NCBI GenBank assembly: GCA_965218715.1
Contig: CBDCLY010000007.1
Coordinates: 7,768 to 71,767, forward strand
DNA: 64,000 bases
Source: CBDCLY01 sp965218715
GTDB lineage: Bacteria > Bacteroidota > Bacteroidia > Flavobacteriales_E > Vicingaceae
Direction: 5' to 3'
In this document: positions 39,001-47,496 of the stretch, in pieces
How the letters are laid out: each line of letters opens with the position of its first letter
How positions within the stretch are numbered: position 1 is the stretch's first letter
Notes under the pieces: model-generated
Told to the model about the DNA's origin: nothing
What the model saw: the letters and a program-made list of their open reading frames with translations, nothing else
Database searches by the model: none
Position numbers and translations under genes: made by a program

Positions 39001-39892
39001 GATTACTGCTTTTGGATATTCTTTTTCCAGTAGATCCATCTGCAGTAATAAAGTAAAAAACTGAATCCGAGTAATTATTCAAATTGTGCCTAAACATCGC
39101 ATTTGCAGTATCAAAGGACCAAGTGATTTGGCCTTGACCATAAAATAATATATAATCTCTTTTATCAAATGATCCATCATTCTCACCAACAACCAGAATA
39201 TTATTTTCAACTAGGTCGTCGTATCGTTCCTCCTCATTGGACTCAGGCAGTGTACCCCCCCCATAACCAAACAACTGAATATTTTGAGGATTAATATTGT
39301 CAATGTCTAATCCTAATTGCTTCAAGAACTGATAATCGAGCTTAAACACTGCATTTTTGGTCGTAGCGAATTTGAACCAATTCCCATTGGCCAATTTTGA
39401 ATTACTTGCAAAATTTAAACTTTTCGGTCTTAATTGGCGATTTTGAGAGTAGCTCCACTTTAAGGTACCACCAATTAGTTTATAAACTTCTTGATCGCTA
39501 TTCTTCTTGAATGGCGAAAGATTCAAGTAAACTTTGTTTTCCTTTTTAACAATTCCATTAATTAAATCTAGTTGAACATCCTCACCTATATTACTTAAAT
39601 CAAGCAATGCAATCTCTTCCGCTCCTAACAATTCATAAGTTGGATTCTCTAGGTCAATGGCAAGTACCCTTCTTCCTTTATTTTCAATTTCAAGATATAA
39701 GAAGGGGTTTGCATTTATTGCAAAATCATAATTTGCTTCTTCAAAGTTCAATGCCTTGGAGTTTAACTTGCCTTCTAATCCATACTCAATGGATTCATTC
39801 CATTGTAATGAAAGGACTTTAGTTTGCTGTCCAAACGACTCAAAACCAAGGATTAGGCCTAGGACTATTAAAAAGGTTGGCATTAATTTCAT
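36095..39892 (-). CDS. porU: T9SS C-terminal signal peptidase PorU
   Basis: A protein of about 1265 residues. The start is placed at the ATG at 39892, just before a signal peptide (MKLMPTFLIVLGLILGFESF); the frame is open further to 39997, but that extension is not signal-like. A gingipain-type (C25) peptidase domain lies at ~560-900: VVTPNQIYNEFSSGSQDP, LLIIGDGSYDF, the catalytic histidine in IMNYTGHGGETGW near residue 775, and the cysteine in FVTATCEFSRFDDP near 812. The C-terminus has a FlgD-like fold (WNGRDDFGDRIGKGVYVYK). PorU removes the sorting signal of T9SS cargo and attaches the protein to the surface. Confidence 0.92.
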   Translation of the reverse strand: MKLMPTFLIVLGLILGFESFGQQTKVLSLQWNESIEYGLEGKLNSKALNFEEANYDFAINANPFLYLEIENKGRRVLAIDLENPTYELLGAEEIALLDLSNIGEDVQLDLINGIVKKENKVYLNLSPFKKNSDQEVYKLIGGTLKWSYSQNRQLRPKSLNFASNSKLANGNWFKFATTKNAVFKLDYQFLKQLGLDIDNINPQNIQLFGYGGGTLPESNEEERYDDLVENNILVVGENDGSFDKRDYILFYGQGQITWSFDTANAMFRHNLNNYSDSVFYFITADGSTGKRISKSSNPAVVANDINTFDDYQVHELDQLNLIKSGQLWFGEVFEGQLVYDYRFEFPNIDLSSQGKVELSAAARAGVVSQMNVVLDNQSFTQSYGSTVLTNYVTGFARTSRNYYDFSPNDNLVDIKLTYAKPQAVAKAWLNYISLNVRRNLTMSGQQVFFRDINSINSGLYSRYNIASNSNIKVWDISDIENIQEKTLELTGNTRSFIADNSKLREFVAFNSPDSINIFGKGRVANQDLHGLAQTDMVIVSHPNFLSQANELASFHRQEGLGVHVVTPNQIYNEFSSGSQDPVAIRTFMKMFYDRAGLNDLPKYLLIIGDGSYDFKDRINGNTNYVISYQSRNSLQPVSSYVSDDYFALLDDSEGEWKFSNTDPEKMDVGVGRLPVQTAEEAQGVVNKIKAYSQGNTLADWRNKVTFVGDDQDGVTHMSQSNQLAAILENNNKDHDISKIFLDAYAQVSTSTGPRYPQAYDDIKRTVQEGTLIMNYTGHGGETGWAGERVLDIATITSWTNIQRQALFVTATCEFSRFDDPLRTSAGELVLLNEKGGGIGLLTTTRLVYSSPNYYLNQSFYNRVFDRDADGEVLRLGDIMLEVKNANATQGNTRNFSLLGDPAVQIAAPKYNVVTTMINGVPIAQVDTLKALSKATISGRIEDLNGNLLNDFNGFLYPTVYDKLEDKKSLNNDGGGVFNFQLRDSKIFKGKASVNNGTFQFEFIVPKDISYSFGKGKITYYTENGIEDGNGFTDQFIIGGSDPSFAGDDQGPEMEIFMNDETFIYGGITDENPYLVANLFDEQGINTVGNGIGHDLVAVIDDNTEQAIILNDYYESATDDYKKGTVSYPLSGLSEGTHTLSIKAWDNANNSSEKRIEFNVVMAKDIQINNLVNYPNPFTTRTEFIFQHNQPGIPMDVKLQVFTVSGKLVKSINQVIVNDGFLSRDLVWNGRDDFGDRIGKGVYVYKLQVRSRNGSLTEKIEKLVIL

Positions 39893-40014
39893 TGTGTTAT
39901 TAATCATGTTCGGGGCTAAAAACGAGTAATATTTTTTAATATTGCCAAAAAGGTTCATTTGCATTAATAATCTGTTCATTTCATTATTACAATTCAATAA
40001 TAATGAAGTTTATT

Positions 40015-40022
40015 TATATTTG
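40015..40022 (+). promoter_or_regulatory. -7 promoter element of the porP-like gene
   Basis: TATATTTG in the divergent gap between porU and the PorP/SprF gene, 24 bp before the GTG start. A -33 element is not evident. Confidence 0.4.
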
Positions 40023-40046
40023 CGACCGTGCTGAAGATATTGATAC

Positions 40047-40994
40047 GTGACTAAACGAATATTATATACTCTTTTCTTTTTTTCCATAGTTACCAGTAGT
40101 TTCGGTCAAGACCCTAACTTCTCGCAATTTTATGCGAACAGATTATACCTAAATCCAGCCTTTGCTGGAACGGCTCAATGTCCACGTCTTACGCTCAATT
40201 ATCGGAATCAATGGCCAGGAATTGACAATAGCTTCATTACCTATACAGCCAGCTTCGACAAACAAGTAGACGCATTAAATGGCGGTTTAGGCGTCCAAGT
40301 TCTTTCCGATCGAGCAGGTGAAGGCGTCTTGCAGACGACAGCAGCTCACTTTATGTATTCTTATCAATTACCCGTTACTCGAAAATTTTCTATTAGAACT
40401 GGATTTCAGGCCAGCTATGTTCAAAAAAACATCGACATCAGCAATTTGAGGTTTGGAGACATGATTGATGCAAGAAGAGGCTTTGTATATCAATCTCAAG
40501 AGCAAATTCAAACAGACAAAGTTACCTATCCAGATTTTTCTGTTGGACTATTAGGATTCAGTGAAACTTCCTATTTTGGATTTTCCGTCCACCATTTAAC
40601 TCAGCCTGATGAAGGTTTTATTGGTTCTTCGGAACTCCCAATGAAAATTACTGGTCACTTTGGAGCCGTTTTGCCTGTTGGATTGCGGCATGAAGATATG
40701 ACTTGGTCACCTAACCTTATTTACCAATCTCAAGGTGGCGCTTCTGAAGTTAGTGTTGGACTTTATGTCTCAAAAGGACCAATCGTTCTTGGTGTTTGGA
40801 ATAGATTAAATGATTCTTTTATTGGCATGTTGGGAATTCAACAAGACAATTTTAAAATTGGTTATAGTTACGACATGACCACCACTTTATTATCTGACAA
40901 GACTTCTGGAAGTCATGAAATTTCATTCAGTTATATCTTCCCTTGTCGTCCTAAGAAAGTGAAGTTCCAAACAATAAGTTGTCCGTCCTTCTAG
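40047..40994 (+). CDS. PorP/SprF-family T9SS membrane protein
   Basis: A 315-residue outer-membrane protein. The start is GTG at 40047, followed by a signal peptide ending SFGQ. The family signature is QDPNFSQFYANRLYLNPAFAG, directly after the signal, then NYRNQWPGIDNSFITYTASFD and GGLGVQVLSDRAGEG. SprF-type proteins help secretion or anchoring of particular T9SS cargo, often with a large partner adhesin; none is next to this gene. It is divergent from porU and precedes gldJ. Confidence 0.9.
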   Translation: MTKRILYTLFFFSIVTSSFGQDPNFSQFYANRLYLNPAFAGTAQCPRLTLNYRNQWPGIDNSFITYTASFDKQVDALNGGLGVQVLSDRAGEGVLQTTAAHFMYSYQLPVTRKFSIRTGFQASYVQKNIDISNLRFGDMIDARRGFVYQSQEQIQTDKVTYPDFSVGLLGFSETSYFGFSVHHLTQPDEGFIGSSELPMKITGHFGAVLPVGLRHEDMTWSPNLIYQSQGGASEVSVGLYVSKGPIVLGVWNRLNDSFIGMLGIQQDNFKIGYSYDMTTTLLSDKTSGSHEISFSYIFPCRPKKVKFQTISCPSF

Positions 40995-41048
40995 TTTGGT
41001 ATTATTTAAAATACTTATTTTTGGAAATTGATTAAAACTCATTGAGTG

Positions 41049-42530
41049 ATGAAAAATAGATTAAGACTATACACTTCTCTTGCAATTGTTGGCTTTTTAG
41101 CGCTTGCCTCTTGTGGCAAAGAAGCTTCTACTACAACAGGCTGGGGATACAATGATTCAAAAAATGGTGGATTTGAAAAAGCACCATACCTCGAACAGGA
41201 AACTGGCCCAGGACTTGTCCTAATTGAAGGTGGTAGATTTACCATGGGTAGAGCAGAACAGGACATTTTCTATGATTGGAATAATGTTCAAAGAACTGTT
41301 ACTGTTTCTTCATTCTATATGGATGAAACCGAAGTTAGAAATGTTGATTACCGGGAATACCTTTATTGGTTAAAGCGTGTGTTTGGTGCTGATTACCCTG
41401 AGGTATACAAAAAAGCTTTACCAGACACTTTGGTATGGAGAAATCGATTGGCATACAACGAACCTTACGTAGAGTATTATTTAAGACACCCAGCCTATAG
41501 TGATTATCCTGTAGTTGGTGTTAACTGGTTACAAGCAACTGATTATGCAGCTTGGAGAACCGACCGTGTGAACGAGCTTATTTTAATTAGAGAAGGCTTA
41601 TTTGAACACAATCCTAATCAATTTAACGAAGACAACTTTAACACAAAAGCTTATTTAAATGGGCAGTATGAAAGTGGTAAAAGAGTAGATGGATTAATTG
41701 ATTTTGACCCGAACAAAGAAACTAGAAACGTTCAAATTGAAGATGGCATCTTACTTCCAGAATATCGACTTCCAACTGAAGCAGAATGGGAATATGCTGC
41801 TATGGGTTTAATTGGCAACTCTTACGGAGAATTAATAGTAGAGCGTAAATTTTATCCTTGGAATGGTCATGGGGTAAGAAATGCAGATGAGCGTTACTTA
41901 GGAGAAATGTTAGCCAACTTTAAAAGAGGTCGTGGCGATAACATGGGTATTGCTGGTCAACTGAATGACAATGCAGAAATTACTGCACCAGTTTATTCTT
42001 ACTGGCCAAATGATTACGGTTTATACAACATGGCTGGTAACGTAAGCGAATGGGTTATGGATGTTTATCGTCCACTTTCTATTGAAGACATGGATGACTT
42101 TAGACCATTTAGAGGAAACGTTTTCCAAACCTTAGAAAGAGATGAAGAAGGATACATTGCTGAAAAAGACAGTTTAGGAAAGTTGAAATACCGAAATGTT
42201 AATCCTGAAGACGATAACCTTCAAGCAAGAAGAAATTACAAACGTGCAGACGTGATTAACTATGATGATGGTGATTTAAGAACCTCTAAGTACTATACAG
42301 AAGAAGCTTCTTATGATGATAAAGGTGGCACACAATCCATGTATGATTTTGGTAACACTACTTTAATTAATGATAGAGCTAGAGTTTACAAAGGCGGTTC
42401 TTGGAATGATAGAGCTTATTGGTTAACTCCTGGTACAAGAAGATTCTTGCAGGAAGATCAAGCATCACCAGAAATTGGATTTAGATGTGCGATGATTCGT
42501 GTAGGTAGTCCAGTTGGATTAATCTACTAA
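41049..42530 (+). CDS. gldJ: Gliding-motility/T9SS lipoprotein GldJ
   Basis: A protein of about 493 residues. It has a lipobox (VGFLALASCGKE) with the lipid cysteine at residue ~22. The rest is a formylglycine-generating-enzyme (SUMF1)-like fold (LIEGGRFTMGRAEQD; YRLPTEAEWEYAAMGLIG; GLYNMAGNVSEWVMDVY; YKGGSWNDRAYWLTPG; EIGFRCAMI). GldJ is an outer-membrane lipoprotein of the T9SS ring and is needed for SprA/GldK stability in F. johnsoniae. The start is the second codon of the open frame (ATG at 41049). It precedes murF, the order known in flavobacteria. Confidence 0.9.
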   Translation: MKNRLRLYTSLAIVGFLALASCGKEASTTTGWGYNDSKNGGFEKAPYLEQETGPGLVLIEGGRFTMGRAEQDIFYDWNNVQRTVTVSSFYMDETEVRNVDYREYLYWLKRVFGADYPEVYKKALPDTLVWRNRLAYNEPYVEYYLRHPAYSDYPVVGVNWLQATDYAAWRTDRVNELILIREGLFEHNPNQFNEDNFNTKAYLNGQYESGKRVDGLIDFDPNKETRNVQIEDGILLPEYRLPTEAEWEYAAMGLIGNSYGELIVERKFYPWNGHGVRNADERYLGEMLANFKRGRGDNMGIAGQLNDNAEITAPVYSYWPNDYGLYNMAGNVSEWVMDVYRPLSIEDMDDFRPFRGNVFQTLERDEEGYIAEKDSLGKLKYRNVNPEDDNLQARRNYKRADVINYDDGDLRTSKYYTEEASYDDKGGTQSMYDFGNTTLINDRARVYKGGSWNDRAYWLTPGTRRFLQEDQASPEIGFRCAMIRVGSPVGLIY

Positions 42531-42548
42531 TAGAAAGAAAATAGTAAA

Positions 42549-42575
42549 AAGCTCCGTTTTCGGGGCTTTTTTTTT
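42549..42575 (+). terminator. Terminator after gldJ
   Basis: The hairpin AAGCTCCG / CGGGGCTT has a T4 loop, one G-U pair, and a T9 run after it. It lies between gldJ and murF. Confidence 0.8.
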
Positions 42576-42586
42576 GCCCAATTTTG

Positions 42587-43885
42587 ATGAACAAAATTTC
42601 CATTCCAGAATTATATGAGATTTACCTGAAGCATGGGAATCTTGTAAAAGACACCAGACAAATTACTATTGGTTGCATTTATCTTGCTTTCAAGGGCGAG
42701 CGTTTTGATGGAAACCAATTCGCAACAGAAGCTATAAACAATGGTGCTTCCTATGCCTTGATCGACGACCCCAATCAAAAACATGATGAACGCTATTTAC
42801 TGGTAGATGATGTTTTAGAAAGCATTCAGCAACTTGCAAAGTATCATAGAGAACTACTTAAATGTCCAATTATTGGAATTACTGGTAGTAATGGAAAAAC
42901 AACTAGCAAGGAATTGATAAACTCAGTTTTAAGTCAGCATTATAAGACATTTGCAACGGCTGGAAACTACAACAATCACATTGGTGTTCCATTAAGCGTT
43001 TTATCCATATCCAATGAACATGAAATGGCCATTATTGAAATGGGAGCCAATCATCAAGGAGAAATCGATTTCTTATGCCAAATTGCTCAGCCAAATTTTG
43101 GTTTAATTACTAACATTGGGAAAGCGCACCTTGAGGGGTTTGGTGGAATTGAAGGAGTGAAAAAAGGAAAATCGGAGTTATACAAATTCTTAGCACTAAA
43201 GAAGGGCACAATCTTTCTAAATGAAGATGATGAAACACTTCTTTCACTTTGTCCAAATGATATCCCAAGGATCACTTACGGTATTGGCAAAAAAGCCATA
43301 CTGAAAGGAGAATTAAAACAAGAACAACCTCATTTAATTGGAACCTGGAAAGGAAAAAATAGTGAAGGAGAATTTGAATCCAATTTATTTGGCAATTACA
43401 ATTTCTACAACATCCTAGCGGCAATCTGCGTAGGGGAACACTTTGATTTAAGCAATAAGGAAATTGCCAAGGGAATTTCCACCTATTCCTCTAACAACAA
43501 CCGTTCAGAATTAATGAAGTATCAAGGGGCAAGTATTTACTTAGATGCTTACAATGCCAACCCTAGCAGTGTGAGTGCTTCTTTGGCCTACTTCTCTAAC
43601 AATCAACTTGGTGCGAAAATGGTTCTATTGGGAGACATGTTTGAATTGGGAGAAACTGCAATTGAAGAACATAAGAAGATAGTATTGCTTGCTAAAAGAC
43701 TTCAATTTAACAAGTTGGTATTTGTTGGTTCGCTTTATTATGAATTAAAAGATCAATTTCCAGAAGAACTATTTTTCGAATCAAGAGAGGAAGCAAAGAC
43801 TTGGTTCGACAAAATAGAAAAAGACAATTTACAAATCCTTATCAAGGGATCTAGAGGGATGGCAATGGAAAAGTTAATCCAATAA
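42587..43885 (+). CDS. murF: UDP-N-acetylmuramoyl-tripeptide--D-alanyl-D-alanine ligase
   Basis: A 432-residue Mur ligase. The ATP-binding loop is IIGITGSNGKTTSKELI near residue 105, followed by NNHIGVPLSVLSI, MAIIEMGANHQGEI and NIGKAHLEGFGG. The C-terminal domain starts at NNNRSELMKYQGASIYLDAYNANP. It adds D-Ala-D-Ala to the muropeptide precursor in the cytoplasm. The ATG at 42587 is used rather than the TTG one codon earlier. It is flanked by terminators on both sides, so it is a single transcription unit. Confidence 0.96.
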   Translation: MNKISIPELYEIYLKHGNLVKDTRQITIGCIYLAFKGERFDGNQFATEAINNGASYALIDDPNQKHDERYLLVDDVLESIQQLAKYHRELLKCPIIGITGSNGKTTSKELINSVLSQHYKTFATAGNYNNHIGVPLSVLSISNEHEMAIIEMGANHQGEIDFLCQIAQPNFGLITNIGKAHLEGFGGIEGVKKGKSELYKFLALKKGTIFLNEDDETLLSLCPNDIPRITYGIGKKAILKGELKQEQPHLIGTWKGKNSEGEFESNLFGNYNFYNILAAICVGEHFDLSNKEIAKGISTYSSNNNRSELMKYQGASIYLDAYNANPSSVSASLAYFSNNQLGAKMVLLGDMFELGETAIEEHKKIVLLAKRLQFNKLVFVGSLYYELKDQFPEELFFESREEAKTWFDKIEKDNLQILIKGSRGMAMEKLIQ

Positions 43886-43912
43886 AAAAGGGGAGCAATG
43901 CTCCCCTTTTTT
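43884..43912. terminator. Bidirectional terminator between murF and an acyl-CoA dehydrogenase gene
   Basis: A long hairpin, AAAAAAGGGGAGC / GCTCCCCTTTTTT, with a 3-nt loop. The A- and T-tracts on the two sides serve both convergent genes. It overlaps the last base pairs of the murF stop codon. Confidence 0.85.
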
Positions 43913-43930
43913 ATTGATTCCATCAAATTC

Positions 43931-45070
43931 TTATCTCAATACTGCACGCGAAATCACTATTTTTTGGACTTCTGTGGTTCCTTCATATATCTGAGTAATT
44001 TTTGCATCACGCATCAATCGTTCAACATGGTATTCTTTAACAAAACCATAACCACCATGTACTTGAACGGCCTCAACTGTCACTTCCATAGCAACTCTTG
44101 AAGCAAAAACCTTAGCCATTGCAGATTCCTTATCGAAGTTCTTTCCTTCATCCTTAAGGCAGGCAGCTTTTAAACACAACAATCTAGCGGCTTCAATTTC
44201 TGTTGCCATGTCGGCCAATTTAAAGGCGATTGCTTGATGCTGATGAATGGGTTTTCCGAAAGCTTCACGTTCTTTAGAATAGGCAATTGCCAATTCCATT
44301 GCACCTGATGCAATCCCTAAGGCTTGAGATGCAATTCCAATTCTTCCACCAGATAAAACTTGCATGGCAAACTTAAATCCAAAGCCATCTTCCCCAATTC
44401 TATTCTCCTTTGGCACTTTAACATCAGTAAACATTAAGGTGTGGGTATCAGAACCGCGAATACCTAATTTGTTTTCTTTGGCACCAACAGTAAATCCTTC
44501 CCATTCTTTGTCAACAATAAATGCATTGATTCCTTTATGTCCTTTCTCAACATCTGTTTGAGCAATTACAATGTAATACGAAGCCGTTCCACCATTGGTA
44601 ATCCAATTTTTTGTTCCATTCAACAAATAATGATCTCCTTTGTCAATTGCTGTAGTTCTTTGAGAAGTTGCATCTGAACCAGCTTCAGGTTCCGACAAAC
44701 AAAATGCTCCAATTTTTTGACCAGAAGCTAAAGGCACCAAGTATTTTTGCTTTTGCTCTTCTGATCCATGTTTTTCTATCCCCCAACAAACCAAAGAGTT
44801 ATTTACCGACATACACACAGAAGCAGAGGCATCAACTTTAGAAATTTCTTCCATTGCGAGGACGTAGGAAACTGTATCCATTCCGCCTCCACCGTACTTT
44901 GGATTTACCATCATTCCCATAAAACCCAACTCCCCTAATTGCTTAATTTCTTCTGCAGGAAAAGTTTGTGTTTCATCTCTTTCGATTACACCAGGCTTTA
45001 ATACATTTTGAGCAAAATCTCTAGCAGCATCTCTAACTGCCATTTGCTCTTCGCTTAATTCTATATTCAT
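43931..45070 (-). CDS. Acyl-CoA dehydrogenase (short-chain type)
   Basis: A 379-residue flavoprotein of standard length. Motifs: FCLSEPEAGSDATSQ, KNWITNGGTASYYIVIAQTD (FAD site), SKEREAFGKPIHQHQAIAFKLADMATEIEA, and QIYEGTTEVQKIVISRAVLR with the catalytic glutamate. It resembles butyryl-CoA dehydrogenase-like enzymes, so short-chain acyl-CoA is a likely substrate. The gene is separate from the long-form enzyme at 5957-7729. Confidence 0.94.
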   Translation of the reverse strand: MNIELSEEQMAVRDAARDFAQNVLKPGVIERDETQTFPAEEIKQLGELGFMGMMVNPKYGGGGMDTVSYVLAMEEISKVDASASVCMSVNNSLVCWGIEKHGSEEQKQKYLVPLASGQKIGAFCLSEPEAGSDATSQRTTAIDKGDHYLLNGTKNWITNGGTASYYIVIAQTDVEKGHKGINAFIVDKEWEGFTVGAKENKLGIRGSDTHTLMFTDVKVPKENRIGEDGFGFKFAMQVLSGGRIGIASQALGIASGAMELAIAYSKEREAFGKPIHQHQAIAFKLADMATEIEAARLLCLKAACLKDEGKNFDKESAMAKVFASRVAMEVTVEAVQVHGGYGFVKEYHVERLMRDAKITQIYEGTTEVQKIVISRAVLR

Positions 45071-45126
45071 AATTTTAGGCTAAATTTTCTTATGCTAATT
45101 GATGCAAAATTAATCTATTTAATACG

Positions 45127-46197
45127 TTGAACAAACAAAAAGATAAGCACATAGTTCTCGGACTCATGTCTGGGACTTCTCTGGACGGACTTGATGCCTG
45201 TCTGCTTGAGTTTTCTTATGAAAATTCGAAATGGACTTTCAATATTCTAGAAGCAGAAACCCTGAAGTATTCCAGAACTACTTTAGAACAATTAAAAACT
45301 GCTCACTTGTTATCAAGTCCAGATTTACTAGCTCTGCACATTAAGTACGGAAAGCATTTAGGCGAATTGGCTAAAGAATGGTTGTCAGAACAGAATCATC
45401 AAGCCGAATTAATTGCTTCGCACGGCCATACCATTTTTCATCAAGCTAAAAACTCACTTACATTTCAGTTGGGTCATGGAGGAGCCATCGCAAAAGCAGC
45501 AGGCCTAAAAGTTGTTGCTGATTTTAGAAGTGAAGACATCAGCGTCGGCGGACAAGGGGCGCCATTAGTTCCTATTGGAGATCAATTGCTTTTTCCTGAA
45601 AATAAGGCCTTCCTTAACATTGGAGGCATAAGTAACATAAGCTTTTACCAAAATGATCACATTCATGCTTTTGACATTGCGCCAGCCAATCAAGTATTAA
45701 ATTTCCTGAGCAATCAATTGGGCTTTGAATATGACAAGGGAGGCAAATTAGCCGCTTCAGGGAATTTCAATGAAAAATTGTACAGACTGCTAAATCAAAT
45801 GGAATTTTACAAGTTGAAAGGCCCAAAAACGCTTGGAAGAGAATGGGTAGAAGATCATGTATTCCCAGTTTTAAAGGCTTCAAGCCTAAAACTAGAAGAT
45901 CAATTGAATACCTACACCAAGCACCTTGCCTTCCAAATAGTTGAATCCATTCCAAATGAAATGTTAAAAGAGGAGGTAATATTAAGTGGTGGTGGATCAA
46001 AAAATGATTTTCTTGTTGAAGAGTTGAAAGCTTTGAGCCTAAAAACACAAATCCCTTCCGAAGAAATCATCGACTTCAAAGAAGCGCTAATATTCGCATT
46101 TCTAGGGCTACTTAGAATAAGAAATGAAACAAATGTCTTAAAGCAAGTTACTGGAGCAATAAGAAATACGTGTTCAGGAGCCATCTTTAGCGCATAA
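45127..46197 (+). CDS. anmK: Anhydro-N-acetylmuramic acid kinase
   Basis: A 356-residue sugar kinase. It has the family motif VLGLMSGTSLDGLDACLLEF at the N-terminus, then ASHGHTIFHQ, DFRSEDISVGGQGAPLVPIG (catalytic Asp) and NIGGISNISF. It phosphorylates 1,6-anhydroMurNAc during peptidoglycan recycling. The start is TTG at 45127; no better ATG is found before the first motif. Confidence 0.94.
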   Translation: MNKQKDKHIVLGLMSGTSLDGLDACLLEFSYENSKWTFNILEAETLKYSRTTLEQLKTAHLLSSPDLLALHIKYGKHLGELAKEWLSEQNHQAELIASHGHTIFHQAKNSLTFQLGHGGAIAKAAGLKVVADFRSEDISVGGQGAPLVPIGDQLLFPENKAFLNIGGISNISFYQNDHIHAFDIAPANQVLNFLSNQLGFEYDKGGKLAASGNFNEKLYRLLNQMEFYKLKGPKTLGREWVEDHVFPVLKASSLKLEDQLNTYTKHLAFQIVESIPNEMLKEEVILSGGGSKNDFLVEELKALSLKTQIPSEEIIDFKEALIFAFLGLLRIRNETNVLKQVTGAIRNTCSGAIFSA

Positions 46198-46234
46198 ACT
46201 TGAATTTGAAGAGGCAAAAAAGCATAGTTTTTAA

Positions 46235-46242
46235 TACTTTTG
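46235..46242 (+). promoter_or_regulatory. -7 promoter element of the amino-acid dehydrogenase gene
   Basis: TACTTTTG matches TAnnTTTG, 15 bp before the ATG at 46258. It implies a very short leader. A TTTG at 46205-46208 is too far away to be a normal -33 element. Confidence 0.4.
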
Positions 46243-46257
46243 TCGCAAATTAGAGAG

Positions 46258-47484
46258 ATGGAGGAATTACTCAAAAAGTACGAGAACAAACAGCCAGAAA
46301 TCGTTTTTGAATGGAAAGATTCAGAGACTGAAGCTGAAGGCTGGGTTGTCATCAACTCTCTTAGAGGTGGAGCTGCCGGAGGTGGAACTAGAATGCGTGT
46401 TGGTTTAGATAAGCATGAAGTTACTTCTTTAGCGAAAACGATGGAAGTAAAATTTACGGTCTCTGGCCCAGCAATTGGTGGCGCCAAATCAGGAATTAAT
46501 TTTGATCCAAAAGACCCTAGGAAAAAGGGTGTTTTAGAAAGATGGTACAAAGCCGTTGCTCCATTATTGAAAAGTTATTATGGAACTGGCGGAGATTTAA
46601 ATGTTGATGAAATCCATGAGGTGATACCAATCACAGAAAATTCAGGAGTTTGGCATCCACAAGAAGGAGTTTTTAATGGGCATTTCAAACCTTCTGAAGC
46701 TGAAAAGATCAGTAGAATTGGACAATTAAGATACGGCGTTCTTAAAGTAATTGAAGACAGAAACTTTAGTCCAGATCCCGCTAGAAAATACGTTGTTGCT
46801 GACATGATTACAGGTTACGGTGTTGCCGAATCTGTAAAACATTTCTACGCTACATATGGCGGAGAAGTAAAGGGCAAAAGAGTTATTGTTCAAGGCTGGG
46901 GAAATGTTGGTTCTGCCGCTGCATATTATTTAGCGCAGCAAGGGGCTAGTATTGTTGGAATCATAGACCGTGTTGGTGGATTGATTGATGAAAATGGATT
47001 TAGCTTTGAAAGCATTCGCGAACTCTTTTTAAATAAAGATGGGAATAGTTTAGCTCATGATCAATTAATTCCATTTGATGAAGTAAACGAAGCCATTTGG
47101 AAATTGAATGCTGAAGTGTTTATTCCATGTGCAGCTTCAAGATTAATACAGCAAGACCAAGTTGAATCAATGATTGCTTCAGGCATAGAAGTTATTGCAG
47201 CTGGAGCAAATGTTCCTTTTGCAGACCCTGAAATCTTTTTTGGCCCGATTGCGAATTTCTCTGATGAAAAAATTAGCATCATACCAGATTTTATTTCCAA
47301 TTGTGGGATGGCAAGAGTCTTTGCCTATTTGATGTCCAACTCTGTTGAGATGTCAGATGAAGCAATTTTCAAAGACACTTCAGACATTATTGAAAGTGCA
47401 ATGAAAGAAGTACATGCAGCACACCCTTCTAAACAAGGCATTGCAAAAGCAGCCTTCACCATAGCCCTTAACAAACTAATTTAA
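46258..47484 (+). CDS. Glu/Leu/Phe/Val-family amino-acid dehydrogenase
   Basis: A 408-residue NAD(P)-dependent dehydrogenase from the ATG at 46258. The catalytic lysine lies in GPAIGGAKSGINFDPKDP; GTGGDLNVDEIHEVIP and the Rossmann motif VQGWGNVGSAAAYYLAQQG follow, then PCAASRLI. The length fits glutamate or leucine dehydrogenases; the exact amino acid is not set by the sequence. It is followed 12 bp later by nhaD, suggesting a shared transcript. Confidence 0.9.
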   Translation: MEELLKKYENKQPEIVFEWKDSETEAEGWVVINSLRGGAAGGGTRMRVGLDKHEVTSLAKTMEVKFTVSGPAIGGAKSGINFDPKDPRKKGVLERWYKAVAPLLKSYYGTGGDLNVDEIHEVIPITENSGVWHPQEGVFNGHFKPSEAEKISRIGQLRYGVLKVIEDRNFSPDPARKYVVADMITGYGVAESVKHFYATYGGEVKGKRVIVQGWGNVGSAAAYYLAQQGASIVGIIDRVGGLIDENGFSFESIRELFLNKDGNSLAHDQLIPFDEVNEAIWKLNAEVFIPCAASRLIQQDQVESMIASGIEVIAAGANVPFADPEIFFGPIANFSDEKISIIPDFISNCGMARVFAYLMSNSVEMSDEAIFKDTSDIIESAMKEVHAAHPSKQGIAKAAFTIALNKLI

Positions 47485-47496
47485 AGCAAAGAGCAG

